Below the pieces are notes generated by a model. That model saw only the letters and a list, made by a program, of their open reading frames with translations, was not told the DNA's origin and made no database searches. The position numbers were made by a program, and so were the translations under genes. This document shows positions 17,716-26,161 of a DNA stretch of 64,000 nt, piece by piece. Every line of letters begins with the position of its first letter. Position 1 is the stretch's first letter. This stretch comes from Prevotella sp. GTDB taxonomy: Bacteria; Bacteroidota; Bacteroidia; Bacteroidales; Bacteroidaceae. The stretch lies in NCBI GenBank assembly GCA_017557185.1, contig JAFZAP010000019.1, positions 55,594-119,593 of the forward strand, written 5' to 3'.

Positions 17716-18750
17716 ATGTCCCCACTTCCCTTCTCCGATATCAGCCGCTACCGCGGTGAACTGATGGGAATAGCGATGATTCTCATCATCCTTTTCCACA
17801 TTCCCTTGGCACGTGCCGATGCTTTCTTCGGCCTTCACCGCCTGGGCAATGTCGGTGTTGACATGTTCTTCTTCCTCAGCGGCATGGGATTGTGGTTTGC
17901 GTGGACGAAGGGGGAAAGCGCTCACGGAGCATCTGCTTTCGCAAACTTCTATCGCCGCCGCTTTGCCCGTATCATGCCAGCATGGCTCATCATGGCCAGT
18001 CTGTTCTATGTGCCTGATTTCCTGGGGCCGCGCAAGTACAGCCCCTCGTTGATCAACCTCATTGGCGATATCACAATCAATCTCGATTTCTGGCGATACG
18101 ACGAACTGACGTTCTGGTATATTCCCGCCTTAATGGCTATGTATGTCATCGCACCGTTCTATATGGAACTTATCCGCCGACACCCCATCTACCGCTGGTT
18201 GCCCGTGCTGGCCATCATGTGGTGCGTCATCGTGCAGTGGGTGTTGCCCATCCATCATGCAGTTGGCCATCTTGAAATATTCTGGAGCCGTGTGCCCATT
18301 TTCCTCATCGGCATCAACGTGGGCGAACAAGTGCGCAGCAAACAGACTCTCGAAGGATCGGCTATCTGGCTCCTCTTGCTCTTGTTTGTGGCAGCCTTCG
18401 CTTCGAGTCTCTATCTTGAGCAGGTGCGCCACGGAAAATTCCCTCTCTTCGCTGAGCGCATGCTCTACATCCCGCTCACCGTGGCTGGCATCCTCTTACT
18501 CAATATGCTGCTGCACCGTTCACCATCGTGGCTGCTACGGTCGTTGTCCTTCGTGGGTGGAATCTCTCTTGAGACCTATCTCATCCACGTCCATTTTGTC
18601 ATGAAGCCCATTGCCCAGTACCATCTCGGCTATTGGCCCACGTTCCTGCTCACTGTTCTGATCTCCCTGCCATTGGCGTGGCTGTTGAGCAAAGCGGTGA
18701 AGCCTATCGTCAATATTCTGGCCCATCAGTCATCAAATCGTAAATCGTAA
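17716..18750 (+). CDS. Second acyltransferase-3 family membrane protein
   Basis: A 344-residue polytopic protein with the acyltransferase-3 layout: SRYRGELMGIAMILIILFHI at the start with the conserved His, VDMFFFLSGMGLW in helix 2, and FYRRRFARIMPAW on the cytoplasmic side, all family landmarks. It probably O-acylates an envelope glycan or lipid-linked sugar built with the help of neighbouring genes. Eight bases separate it from the UbiA gene. Confidence 0.87.
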   Translation: MSPLPFSDISRYRGELMGIAMILIILFHIPLARADAFFGLHRLGNVGVDMFFFLSGMGLWFAWTKGESAHGASAFANFYRRRFARIMPAWLIMASLFYVPDFLGPRKYSPSLINLIGDITINLDFWRYDELTFWYIPALMAMYVIAPFYMELIRRHPIYRWLPVLAIMWCVIVQWVLPIHHAVGHLEIFWSRVPIFLIGINVGEQVRSKQTLEGSAIWLLLLLFVAAFASSLYLEQVRHGKFPLFAERMLYIPLTVAGILLLNMLLHRSPSWLLRSLSFVGGISLETYLIHVHFVMKPIAQYHLGYWPTFLLTVLISLPLAWLLSKAVKPIVNILAHQSSNRKS

Positions 18751-18758
18751 ACAGAACC

Positions 18759-19658
18759 ATGTCACCTATCCTACGTCTCATCCGTCCTAAGCAGTGGATC
18801 AAGAATTTCTTCGCGTTCCTGCCGTTGTTCTTCGGTGGAAACCTGCTCGATGGTCATCGTGTGTTGGTTGCCGTCATTACCTTTTTCGCATTCTGCTTCG
18901 CTGCCAGTAGCATCTACTGCTTCAACGACCTCGTCGACGTGGAGGCCGATCGCCGGCATCCCGTGAAGTGCAAGCGCCCTGTGGCTGCGGGACTCATCAG
19001 TGTGCGTCAAGCCTATGGTCTCATGGCATTGATGTTTGTGCTTGCCATGCTGACTGTCGCCATACCAGTTCTCCTAGGCACACCTTCCGTCAGTGAGGGT
19101 TGGCAGTGGGTATTTCTCGTTATCCTTTTCTACTGGCTGTTGAACCTTGCCTATTGTGCTGAACTGAAGGACCATGCTATCCTTGATGTCTGCATCGTGG
19201 CCTTCGGTTTTGTGCTTCGCATTCTCGCTGGCGGTCTCGCCACCGACACGGTGCTTTCTCATTGGATTGTGCTCATGACCTTCCTGCTCACACTGTTCCT
19301 GTCGTTTGCCAAACGCCGCGACGACGTGCTCCGCATGCAGCACACAGGAGAGGCTCCACGTCGCAACACCTCGCGCTACAACCTGACGTTCATCAACCAG
19401 GCCATTACTATCACTGGTTCCGTCATGCTGGTCTGCTACATCATGTATACCGTGTCGCCAGAGGTCACTGCCCACTTCCACACCCGCCACCTCTACCTCA
19501 CCTCTATCTTCGTCCTCGTAGGCTTGCTGCGCTACATCCAGATAGCCGTCGTCGACGAACAGAGTGGTGATCCCACGAAGGTCATCCTGCGCGACCGTCC
19601 CACTCAATTCATCGTTCTAGGCTGGCTTCTTGCCTTCCTCGTAATCATATATCTGTAA
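18759..19658 (+). CDS. UbiA prenyltransferase, DPPR-synthase-like
   Basis: A 299-residue membrane prenyltransferase with the aspartate motif NDLVDVEADRRHP, in which NDxxDxxxD holds the pyrophosphate and Mg2+. The opening RLIRPKQWIKNFFAFLPLFF and the second conserved block (LKDHAILDVCIVAFGFVLRILAG) resemble decaprenyl-phosphate phosphoribosyltransferase rather than ubiquinone or heme enzymes. Such enzymes join phosphoribose to polyprenyl phosphate. The next gene is a HAD phosphatase, the pair needed to make polyprenyl-phosphoryl ribose, as in mycobacterial Rv3806c/Rv3807c. The donor assignment is an inference from likeness and context. Confidence 0.82.
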   Translation: MSPILRLIRPKQWIKNFFAFLPLFFGGNLLDGHRVLVAVITFFAFCFAASSIYCFNDLVDVEADRRHPVKCKRPVAAGLISVRQAYGLMALMFVLAMLTVAIPVLLGTPSVSEGWQWVFLVILFYWLLNLAYCAELKDHAILDVCIVAFGFVLRILAGGLATDTVLSHWIVLMTFLLTLFLSFAKRRDDVLRMQHTGEAPRRNTSRYNLTFINQAITITGSVMLVCYIMYTVSPEVTAHFHTRHLYLTSIFVLVGLLRYIQIAVVDEQSGDPTKVILRDRPTQFIVLGWLLAFLVIIYL

Positions 19659-19662
19659 CCCC

Positions 19663-20277
19663 ATGACCCTCCACGCACTCGACTTCGACGGCACGCTGAC
19701 CACTCGCGACACACTACTCCTTTTCATCAGCCACGCACGCGGACGCTGGTCGCTGTTCAGGGGACTGCTTCTCTACAGTCCGCTGCTTGTCCTGATGAAG
19801 CTGCACTTAGCCGACAACGGCCGCACGAAAGAAAGGCTCTTCAGCTATTTCTTCCGCGGTATGCTCGAGCGCGACTTCGAGGCACTCTGCACATCCTTTG
19901 CCCGCGAACACACCGACATCCTGCGCAAGAAAGGGCTTCGCACCATCCAACAGGCTCTCGACGATGGTGATAGCGTTGTCGTTCTCTCTGCCAGCATCGA
20001 TCGCTGGGTGCGACCCTGTCTCAGCCTGTTCTTTGGGCAACCCGCTTCCAGCCAGTTCGCTGTGCTCGGTACACAGATAGAGGTTGTCGACGGGCGTCTC
20101 ACGGGCCGCTTTGCTACTCCCAACTGCTATGGTGCTGAGAAGGTGCGCCGACTCCGTGAGTGGCTGTCTCTATCTTCTCTTCCCTCGCCTCTGAAAATCA
20201 TTGCCTACGGCGACAGCCGCGGCGACAAAGAGCTCTTTGACTATGCAGATGAAAGACATTACAAACCATTTCGGTAA
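19663..20277 (+). CDS. HAD-IB family phosphatase
   Basis: A 204-residue haloacid-dehalogenase phosphatase of the SerB-like IB group. Motif I is DFDGTLTT near the N-terminus, motif II the Ser in VVLSASIDRW, and motif IV GDSRGDKEL near the C-terminus. Four bases follow the UbiA gene, so it likely removes the 5-phosphate from the UbiA product. Its last 35 bases overlap the GtrA gene in another frame. An alternative is a phospholipid or sugar phosphatase unrelated to UbiA. Confidence 0.85.
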   Translation: MTLHALDFDGTLTTRDTLLLFISHARGRWSLFRGLLLYSPLLVLMKLHLADNGRTKERLFSYFFRGMLERDFEALCTSFAREHTDILRKKGLRTIQQALDDGDSVVVLSASIDRWVRPCLSLFFGQPASSQFAVLGTQIEVVDGRLTGRFATPNCYGAEKVRRLREWLSLSSLPSPLKIIAYGDSRGDKELFDYADERHYKPFR

Positions 20278-20722
20278 GGAACAATATGGCGAAATCATTC
20301 GCTTCGGCATCGTTGGTGTGCTGGCTGTCGCCATTCAATATGGCGTCTACCTGCTGCTCATCTGGCTCTTTGCCGACCATGCCTACACATCCCATGAGGA
20401 CTCTTCTCGCGGGGGAGATTATTTCCCGTTGCTGGCCAATCTCATCGCCTATGTCGTCAGCTTCCTCTTCAACTACGCAGCCTCCACGCGCTACACCTTC
20501 CGTGTGCGCTCCACTGCTCGTCGCGGTGCAGGTTTTACGCTGGCACACCTCGTCAACTTCCTGTTGCAGTCGTTGCTGCTTGCCCTCTTCCTGCGCCTCG
20601 GTCTGTCGAAGCCCGTGGCCATGCTGCCTGTCTTCGCCATCTGCGTACCCGTCAACTTCCTGCTTGTGCGCTATTTCCTGAAAAGTAAAACTTCTGATCA
20701 TCATGGAAACCAAAACACATAA
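20243..20722 (+). CDS. GtrA family membrane protein
   Basis: A 159-residue protein with four predicted membrane helices and the GtrA pattern (EIIRFGIVGVLAVAIQYGVYLLL; later VVSFLFNYAASTRYTF). GtrA proteins are thought to flip or handle polyprenyl-linked sugars. I chose the ATG at 20243 (or 20249), just before the conserved first helix; a longer version reading back into the HAD gene has no family support. It overlaps HAD by 35 bases and the following gene by 20 bases, showing tight coupling. With UbiA and HAD it suggests a lipid-linked pentose donor moved across the inner membrane. Confidence 0.85.
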   Translation: MQMKDITNHFGKEQYGEIIRFGIVGVLAVAIQYGVYLLLIWLFADHAYTSHEDSSRGGDYFPLLANLIAYVVSFLFNYAASTRYTFRVRSTARRGAGFTLAHLVNFLLQSLLLALFLRLGLSKPVAMLPVFAICVPVNFLLVRYFLKSKTSDHHGNQNT

Positions 20723-22220
20723 CACCTTCAAGTGGCTGTTCGCCATTCGACCCGATGAGCGTCGCATGGCTCTCTGCGTCGTCATCGTGCTCATAGCGCT
20801 CCATGCTATTGTCATCGGGGCGTATAACAATATCTTCACCGATCCCAGTCCAGGCTACTGGGCACGCTTCCTCCATCACTTCCATCTCTCGGGCTACGAC
20901 CCCATCACCTACTCTGTGGTCACTACGTGGACAGCCAAGTACAATGTGTTCCGTCACCCGTTGATGGCATTCTTCGTTGCTCCGCTCTATTGGCTCAACA
21001 CCGGACTGATGGCGCTCACGGGAGTGAACTGCGTGCAATATGTCGTGGCGGCCGTGTGGATAGTGTTTGCACTCTATGCCTTCCTCTTCAGTTATCGTAT
21101 CCAGCATGAGATTGTGGGCATAGGCCGCATGCCAGCCATCTTGCTCTCTGTCATGCTCTTCGGCTTCGCACACATCATGGTGGCAACGATTGCCCCTGAC
21201 CACTTCATTCTCTCGTTGACCATGTTGCTGCTCGTCATCTACATCTGTGGCACCTGCATGCAACAGGGTCGCGAACTATCCATATGGGCCACTATTTTGC
21301 TTTTCGTTGTCACAGCAGGCATCACCCTCAGCAACGGCATAAAGGTGTTTATCTGCGCATTTTTCACTAACGGACGCCGTTTCTTCCGACTTCGTTATCT
21401 GATTTTGGCGGTGCTCTTGCCGGCTGCGCTGCTTTGGACCACCGCCCGCATTGAATACCGGCACCTCGTGCTACCCATGGAAAAAGCCGAACATGCTAAA
21501 AAGGCGGCTGATAAAAAACGCAAGCAGGAGATTGCCGCACGCCGCAAGGCCGAAGCGGAGCGCACCCTGAAACTACAGGTAGCAAATGCTGCCGAGACTG
21601 GTGATACCGCACAAGTAGCCAAGCTCACAGCACGACTCGACTCTGTGAAGAACGCACGTCCTAAGGCACGCCGCAACCCCTACGGCAAACCTATTGCCCA
21701 AAGCGGTTTTATGCGATGGACCGATATCACCACCTCGCGCACCGATGCCATCGTTGAGAATCTCTTCGGCGAAGGTCTGCAGCTACATCAGGACTATGTG
21801 CTTGGCGATGTGCTACGACACCGGCCCGTCATCGTCAAATACCGCTATGCCATCAACTACATCATCGAGTTTCTCATCGTTGTCCTCTTCGTGCTAGGCA
21901 TTCTTGTGCCCAAGCCGACGCGCAATCCCGGCCAGCCGGCAAAGAAACCTGTCCTCTGGCGGTTCATGCCGATGCTTCTCGCCTGCTGGGTGTTCGACAT
22001 GCTACTCCATCTCGGATTGGGATTCGGATTGAACGAAGTCTACATCATGTCCTGTCATTGGATGTTCATCATTCCCATCGCCATCGGCTATCTGCTACGG
22101 GCCGCACAGGCGGCAACTCGTTACAGGTGGATATCGACAAGTCTTCTCGTACTCGTCGCTTTGCTCACCCTTTGGCTTTGGGCATGGAACCTTACCCTCA
22201 TCGTCGATTTCTTTGTTTGA
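20703..22220 (+). CDS. Large polytopic membrane protein, DUF6080-like
   Basis: A 505-residue membrane protein with about ten helices and a conspicuous cytoplasmic-looking coiled-coil insert (roughly residues 260-320, rich in Lys, Ala, Glu and Arg: KKAADKKRKQEIAARRKAEA). The first periplasmic loop carries GYDPITYSVVTTW, and the layout resembles GT-C glycosyltransferases, which use lipid-linked sugars. It looks like the Bacteroidota family DUF6080, though I cannot confirm that. As last gene of the envelope operon it could be the enzyme that uses the UbiA/HAD/GtrA product. It ends before a strong two-way hairpin. Confidence 0.65.
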   Translation: METKTHNTFKWLFAIRPDERRMALCVVIVLIALHAIVIGAYNNIFTDPSPGYWARFLHHFHLSGYDPITYSVVTTWTAKYNVFRHPLMAFFVAPLYWLNTGLMALTGVNCVQYVVAAVWIVFALYAFLFSYRIQHEIVGIGRMPAILLSVMLFGFAHIMVATIAPDHFILSLTMLLLVIYICGTCMQQGRELSIWATILLFVVTAGITLSNGIKVFICAFFTNGRRFFRLRYLILAVLLPAALLWTTARIEYRHLVLPMEKAEHAKKAADKKRKQEIAARRKAEAERTLKLQVANAAETGDTAQVAKLTARLDSVKNARPKARRNPYGKPIAQSGFMRWTDITTSRTDAIVENLFGEGLQLHQDYVLGDVLRHRPVIVKYRYAINYIIEFLIVVLFVLGILVPKPTRNPGQPAKKPVLWRFMPMLLACWVFDMLLHLGLGFGLNEVYIMSCHWMFIIPIAIGYLLRAAQAATRYRWISTSLLVLVALLTLWLWAWNLTLIVDFFV

Positions 22221-22249
22221 AGCATAGGATGCAAAGCCTATATATAATA

Positions 22250-22308
22250 AATAGGTGTGATTACCCTCAGTCATGCAAGTCGCAACTGAAAAGGTAATCA
22301 CACCTATT
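22250..22308. terminator. Two-way terminator hairpin between convergent genes
   Basis: AATAGGTGTGATTACC (22250-22265) and its exact inverse (22293-22308) form a 16-bp perfect stem. The 27-base loop contains a second pairing, TCAGT with ACTGA. Flanks are AT-rich on both sides. It sits between the envelope operon and the GH51 gene, which run toward each other. Confidence 0.75.
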
Positions 22309-22329
22309 GTCTTTTACCTGTAGTCAATA

Positions 22330-24351
22330 TCAAAAATGATAGACGGCGAACGTGCGGGCGGGAACTGTCAGCGTGGCGGCATTCTTGCTGATAGTAACAC
22401 CTGCTTTTTCTTGCTCGACTGGCAGAATGACATCTGGCTTCTGAACGGTATTGCAGGCCATCGGGTTGTCGCTATGCAGGGTTGTGAGCTGGACATTCTC
22501 AACGGCGGGCAAAGCCTTTAGACCTTTGAAGGTAATCGTGACCTGCTGAGGCTGGTTGCCCACGTTGACGAGTTTCACGATGTACTTGCCCGATGCCTTG
22601 TCGAAGACTGCTGAGGCACAAAGGCCGTCCTGACCAGTCACAGGCTGCTTGTTCTCGGTGAGCGAGAGAACGTTTGTTCCGGGGTTCTGAGCAAAGAGCT
22701 GCTGCACATAGTAGTTCGGCGTGCGCACGGTCTTCAGATTGTCCATCCAAATAAGGTCGGGGCGCCATTGCCAGCCTTCCTCATGAGCGAAGAGCGGTGC
22801 GTAGGTGGCCATATGGACGACGTCGGCATTGCGCTCGATACCTGTCATCAGGGCTGCCTCGTAGAGAGCTCCCTCGAAGACGTTCTTTCCCTCGGGCACG
22901 GGCAGGGCAGGTTGCGTGACGTGACAGGCATATTCGCCGGCAAACACTTTCGGACCCTTGCGGTTGTAATTATCATAACGAGTGACATTCTCGAGGAACC
23001 ACTGCTGGTTGCGATAGTAGTGCTCATCGACGAGATTGGCACCGAGGCGAGTCATCTGTTCCCAGCCGTAGGTGAACTGCTTGCCGCCCTTGTCGTCGGG
23101 TTCGGGACCGCTCGAGCCCACAATCTTCATCTTCGGATACTTAGCGCGGATTGCTTTCACGAAGTACTCGAGGCGCTCGGGATAGAGCGGCCCCCACTGC
23201 TCGTTGCCCACGCCGATGACCTTGAGGTTGAAGGGAGCGGGATGTCCCATATCGGCACGTAGCTTCCCCCACTTCGTATCGGTCGATCCATTGCAGAATT
23301 CGATGAGGTCGAGGCAGTCGTCGATGTAAGGTTGCAGGTCGCTCGTGGCAACGTGCACGCGGGCAGCATCGCGGTCATCGTTCTGATACTGGCAGGCCAG
23401 GCCGACATTCAGAATGGGCAACGGCTCGGCACCGATGTGTTCCGACAGGCAGAACAACTCGTAGAAACCCAAGCCGTAGGTCTGGAAATAGTTCGGGAAC
23501 AGGCGATGCGGGAACGTATAGTTCCAGCGGTTCTCATTCAGCGGACGGTTCTCGGCGGGACCGACGGTGTTCTTCCACTGATAACGTGAGGCGAGATCGG
23601 TACCCTCAACGATACAACCGCCGGGGAAGCGGAACACACCAGGATGCAGGTCCTTCAGGTCCTTTACCAGGTCGGCACGCAATACACCTTGCCAGGCATC
23701 AGCCGGGAAGAGGCTGACGTGGTCGAGGTCGACAGCATCACGGCTCTCCAGGTAGATGCGCATAAAGCCCTTGGCGTCGGTCTTCGGCGAGTTGATCTCG
23801 GCTTCGTATTTCTTCCAGTCGCCACCGGCGATGTCAATCGACTTGCGAGCCATCACTTCGTTATCGTGACCGACGAGCTCGACGCGGATCTTGGCACGCT
23901 CACCGCCGCGCACACGGGCATAGACCGAGAACTTATAGGCGAGTCCCTGCTTCAGACCCATGCCGAAATAGCCGTGATTTTCAATACCCGTGAACTTCTC
24001 GCGATGGCCGTCGTCGCTCAGTGTGACGTAGTGCGGATTGCGGTCGAAGGCAGGGCGTTCCGTAGCGAGTTTGACGTTGCCCCACGTGTTCCAGCCCTGC
24101 AGGCCACCACAGAGTCGCTCGCCGCTCGGTGTGATATGGAGCGGAGCCTCGAAGGAGCGATTTGCCACCAGCTCGGCATAGAGACCGCCGTCGGCACCGA
24201 AGTTAATATCCTCGAAGAAGATACCGTACATCGTAGGCTGCACGGGAGCCCCAGGCTTGGTGTTAAGTACCAGTTGTCGTTGTGCATGCACCGTGCAGGC
24301 CGCCATCAGCGCTATCGCCAGCAGTGCAAATACTTTCTTTGTCTGTTTCAT
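22330..24351 (-). CDS. GH51 alpha-L-arabinofuranosidase
   Basis: A 673-residue exported GH51 enzyme that releases arabinofuranose from arabinan, arabinoxylan or arabinogalactan. A signal peptide ends near VHAQ (a Cys at 19 leaves lipoprotein export possible but the lipobox LMAAC is poor). About residues 28-200 start the GH51 fold (MYGIFFEDINFGADGGLYAEL) with an inserted CBM4-like beta domain; then the barrel with acid/base Glu384 (GVGNEQWG) and nucleophile Glu473 (VFAGEYACH), and a C-terminal beta-sandwich. Length and residues are normal. Its own promoter is at 24429-24460. Nearby GH16-GH43 and GH43 enzymes suggest a shared arabinose-containing target. Confidence 0.93.
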   Translation of the reverse strand: MKQTKKVFALLAIALMAACTVHAQRQLVLNTKPGAPVQPTMYGIFFEDINFGADGGLYAELVANRSFEAPLHITPSGERLCGGLQGWNTWGNVKLATERPAFDRNPHYVTLSDDGHREKFTGIENHGYFGMGLKQGLAYKFSVYARVRGGERAKIRVELVGHDNEVMARKSIDIAGGDWKKYEAEINSPKTDAKGFMRIYLESRDAVDLDHVSLFPADAWQGVLRADLVKDLKDLHPGVFRFPGGCIVEGTDLASRYQWKNTVGPAENRPLNENRWNYTFPHRLFPNYFQTYGLGFYELFCLSEHIGAEPLPILNVGLACQYQNDDRDAARVHVATSDLQPYIDDCLDLIEFCNGSTDTKWGKLRADMGHPAPFNLKVIGVGNEQWGPLYPERLEYFVKAIRAKYPKMKIVGSSGPEPDDKGGKQFTYGWEQMTRLGANLVDEHYYRNQQWFLENVTRYDNYNRKGPKVFAGEYACHVTQPALPVPEGKNVFEGALYEAALMTGIERNADVVHMATYAPLFAHEEGWQWRPDLIWMDNLKTVRTPNYYVQQLFAQNPGTNVLSLTENKQPVTGQDGLCASAVFDKASGKYIVKLVNVGNQPQQVTITFKGLKALPAVENVQLTTLHSDNPMACNTVQKPDVILPVEQEKAGVTISKNAATLTVPARTFAVYHF

Positions 24352-24428
24352 GAGATTATAAAATATTGTTTCTAGTTATTTCTCCTCATTTCGTCTTGCA
24401 AGAATCGGCATCTTCACCGATACTTCGG

Positions 24429-24460
24429 CAAAGATACAAAAAAACAAGGAAGTGAACAAA
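24429..24460 (-). promoter_or_regulatory. Promoter of the GH51 gene
   Basis: On the minus strand TATCTTTG (24436-24429) is preceded by TTTG (24460-24457) with a 20-base gap, an almost ideal site. The leader to the ATG at 24351 is about 70 bases. Confidence 0.8.
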
Positions 24461-24537
24461 CAGAACGCCATATTTTTTCGAACTGATGGACATCGAGAGA
24501 GTTTTTTTAGCAATAAGTAAGGGGGATGGGGTGGTGC

Positions 24538-24574
24538 AAAAAAAAGTGCCGCTACTCTCAACGAGCAGCGACAC
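24538..24574 (-). terminator. Intrinsic terminator of the candidate small RNA
   Basis: Minus-strand GTGTCGCTGCTC and GAGTAGCGGCAC form a 12-bp stem around a 5-base loop, directly followed by eight T. This is the strongest intrinsic terminator in the window. Confidence 0.85.
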
Positions 24575-24730
24575 AAGCCTATGTTTAACTAAAAATCCTT
24601 TTTCGAAACAAATGGTAGCCTCACGGCCTCCATTGTCACCTGTTAAACAATCTGTTTAAATTACCTTAAACCTAATAACTAAAAACCTAAATCTATTACT
24701 ACTAACCTAAACAATCTATTAACCTTTTGA
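24538..24730 (-). ncRNA. Candidate free-standing small RNA, about 190 nt
   Basis: A complete transcription unit without a reading frame: a promoter at 24736-24766 and an intrinsic terminator at 24538-24574 whose stem pairs 12 bases (two G-U) before a run of eight T. Between them are repeated TTAGG/TTAGT words (24640-24720) and a hairpin formed by AATGGAGGCC and GGCTACCATT around 24610-24635. The 5' and 3' ends do not pair, which argues against 6S RNA. The GH51 promoter lies beyond the terminator, so this is not simply the GH51 leader. Family unknown. Confidence 0.65.
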
Positions 24731-24735
24731 CGATG

Positions 24736-24766
24736 CAAAGGTACAAACTTTTTCCACATTACGCAA
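24736..24766 (-). promoter_or_regulatory. Promoter of the candidate small RNA
   Basis: Minus-strand TACCTTTG (24743-24736) with TTG (24766-24764) 20 bases upstream. No gene begins within the next 160 bases before the terminator. Confidence 0.7.
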
Positions 24767-24981
24767 GACTTTATACCTTTTTTGCATAAAATTATGCATT
24801 TTTCTTGATTTATATCAAGCAATGTGCTCGCACACAACGTATTTTAACACATAAAACGTGATTTTTATACCTCTTCGCCGAAAATACTCTCGTTGACTTC
24901 GTCTTCAAATGTCACGACTCTACCATTCAAACAAGTTTGATGGCCCTCGCTGCTCCATTTGTTCGGAAAAACCCAAATACA

Positions 24982-25013
24982 TTTGGTTTTTCGCTCACTT
25001 ATTCGTATCTTTG
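24982..25013 (+). promoter_or_regulatory. Promoter of the BASS transporter gene
   Basis: TTTG (24982-24985) and TATCTTTG (25006-25013) are 20 bases apart. The ATG at 25021 follows only 7 bases later, so the mRNA would have almost no leader. Confidence 0.78.
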
Positions 25014-25020
25014 CAGGACG

Positions 25021-26016
25021 ATGAAGAAGGATGATCCTATAGTACGATTCTTGAAAGACTGGTCGCTGCCAGTCGGCATGGGCACTGGTATCACGGTTTA
25101 CCTGCTCTTTGCCCTGACGCCGGCACTCGATGGTGCCGCCACGTTCTTTGCGCCATTTTTCGACAAGATCGTTCCGCTGTTTATGTTCTTCATCCTCTTC
25201 GTGACATTCTGCAAAGTGGACTTCCACCGCATGCGCCCTGTGGCCTGGCATCTGTGGGAGGCATTATTTCAAATCGTTTTCATCGGGGTGGTGATGGCCA
25301 TCATATTGGGTTTCCACCTGCAGGGTGAAAGCCTGATTCTGATGGAAGCGCTGCTGGTATGCATCATTTCGCCTTGTGCCGCAGCGGCGCCTGTGGTAAC
25401 ACAGAAACTGGACGGCGACTTGGAACAGATGACAACCTATACGTTCCTGACGAACTTCATCACGGCGCTGTTTATCCCTCTCTGCTTTCCGATGATTGAA
25501 AAGGCAGGCCACATCACGTTCTGGGCAGCTTTCCTGACAATTCTGAAGGGAGTGACGCTGGTGCTCGTGGTACCGATGCTATTGGCATACCTCGTGAAGC
25601 ACTATGCCAAAGGACTTCATCGACGCATCGTCAGCGTGAAGGACCTGGGGTATTATCTGTGGGCGACATCGCTGTCAATCGTCACGGGTGTGACGATGAA
25701 GAACATCTTCCACGCGCAGTCGTCGTGGTGGTTTGTAGCCTTGATAGCGCTATTAGGGCTGGTGCTGTGCATCATACAATTTTCAGTTGGTCGCTGGATA
25801 GGCCATTTCTCCGACCACACGGCTGAGGGCGGTCAGGCTCTAGGCCAGAAGAACACCGCCTTTGCCATCTGGATTGCCTATACCTATCTGAACCCGCTGG
25901 CATCGGTGGGACCGGGATGCTACATTCTCTGGCAGAACAGCATCAATTCCATAGAAATATGGAAACACAGGAAGGAAAGCAGAGAGGGTAAAGAGAGGAA
26001 AGTGAGCTTGAAATAG
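25021..26016 (+). CDS. BASS-family (bile acid:sodium symporter-like) transporter
   Basis: A 331-residue inner-membrane protein with about nine to ten helices. The segment IISPCAAAAPVVTQKLDGD followed by TYTFLTNFITALFIPL matches the BASS/SBF group of transporters, which move bile acids, organic anions or metabolites, often with sodium. I start at 25021, right behind the promoter; upstream in-frame sequence from 24937 belongs to the promoter and a dispersed repeat and is not protein-like. The substrate cannot be read from the sequence. The C-terminus is a short charged tail (HRKESREGKERKVSLK). It stands alone as a transcription unit. Confidence 0.8.
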   Translation: MKKDDPIVRFLKDWSLPVGMGTGITVYLLFALTPALDGAATFFAPFFDKIVPLFMFFILFVTFCKVDFHRMRPVAWHLWEALFQIVFIGVVMAIILGFHLQGESLILMEALLVCIISPCAAAAPVVTQKLDGDLEQMTTYTFLTNFITALFIPLCFPMIEKAGHITFWAAFLTILKGVTLVLVVPMLLAYLVKHYAKGLHRRIVSVKDLGYYLWATSLSIVTGVTMKNIFHAQSSWWFVALIALLGLVLCIIQFSVGRWIGHFSDHTAEGGQALGQKNTAFAIWIAYTYLNPLASVGPGCYILWQNSINSIEIWKHRKESREGKERKVSLK

Positions 26017-26069
26017 CCCTGCAAAGATAAGAAATAAAAAGAAAGCCACAAGTATTTTTGAAGTTTTGC

Positions 26070-26099
26070 TTGAAAATCAAATAAAAATGATTATATTTG
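26070..26099 (+). promoter_or_regulatory. Promoter of the GH43-like gene
   Basis: TATATTTG (26092-26099) with TTG (26070-26072) 19 bases upstream; the leader to the ATG at 26162 is about 57 bases. Confidence 0.7.
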
Positions 26100-26161
26100 C
26101 GAACGAATTGGGGAAAAGGCCCATGATAATCAACAAAGCTATAAAATAACAAAACAAGAAC

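Noticed and set aside
24538-24735. 6S RNA
   Set aside because: The length fits but the 5' and 3' ends do not pair and the long rod with a central bubble is not evident.
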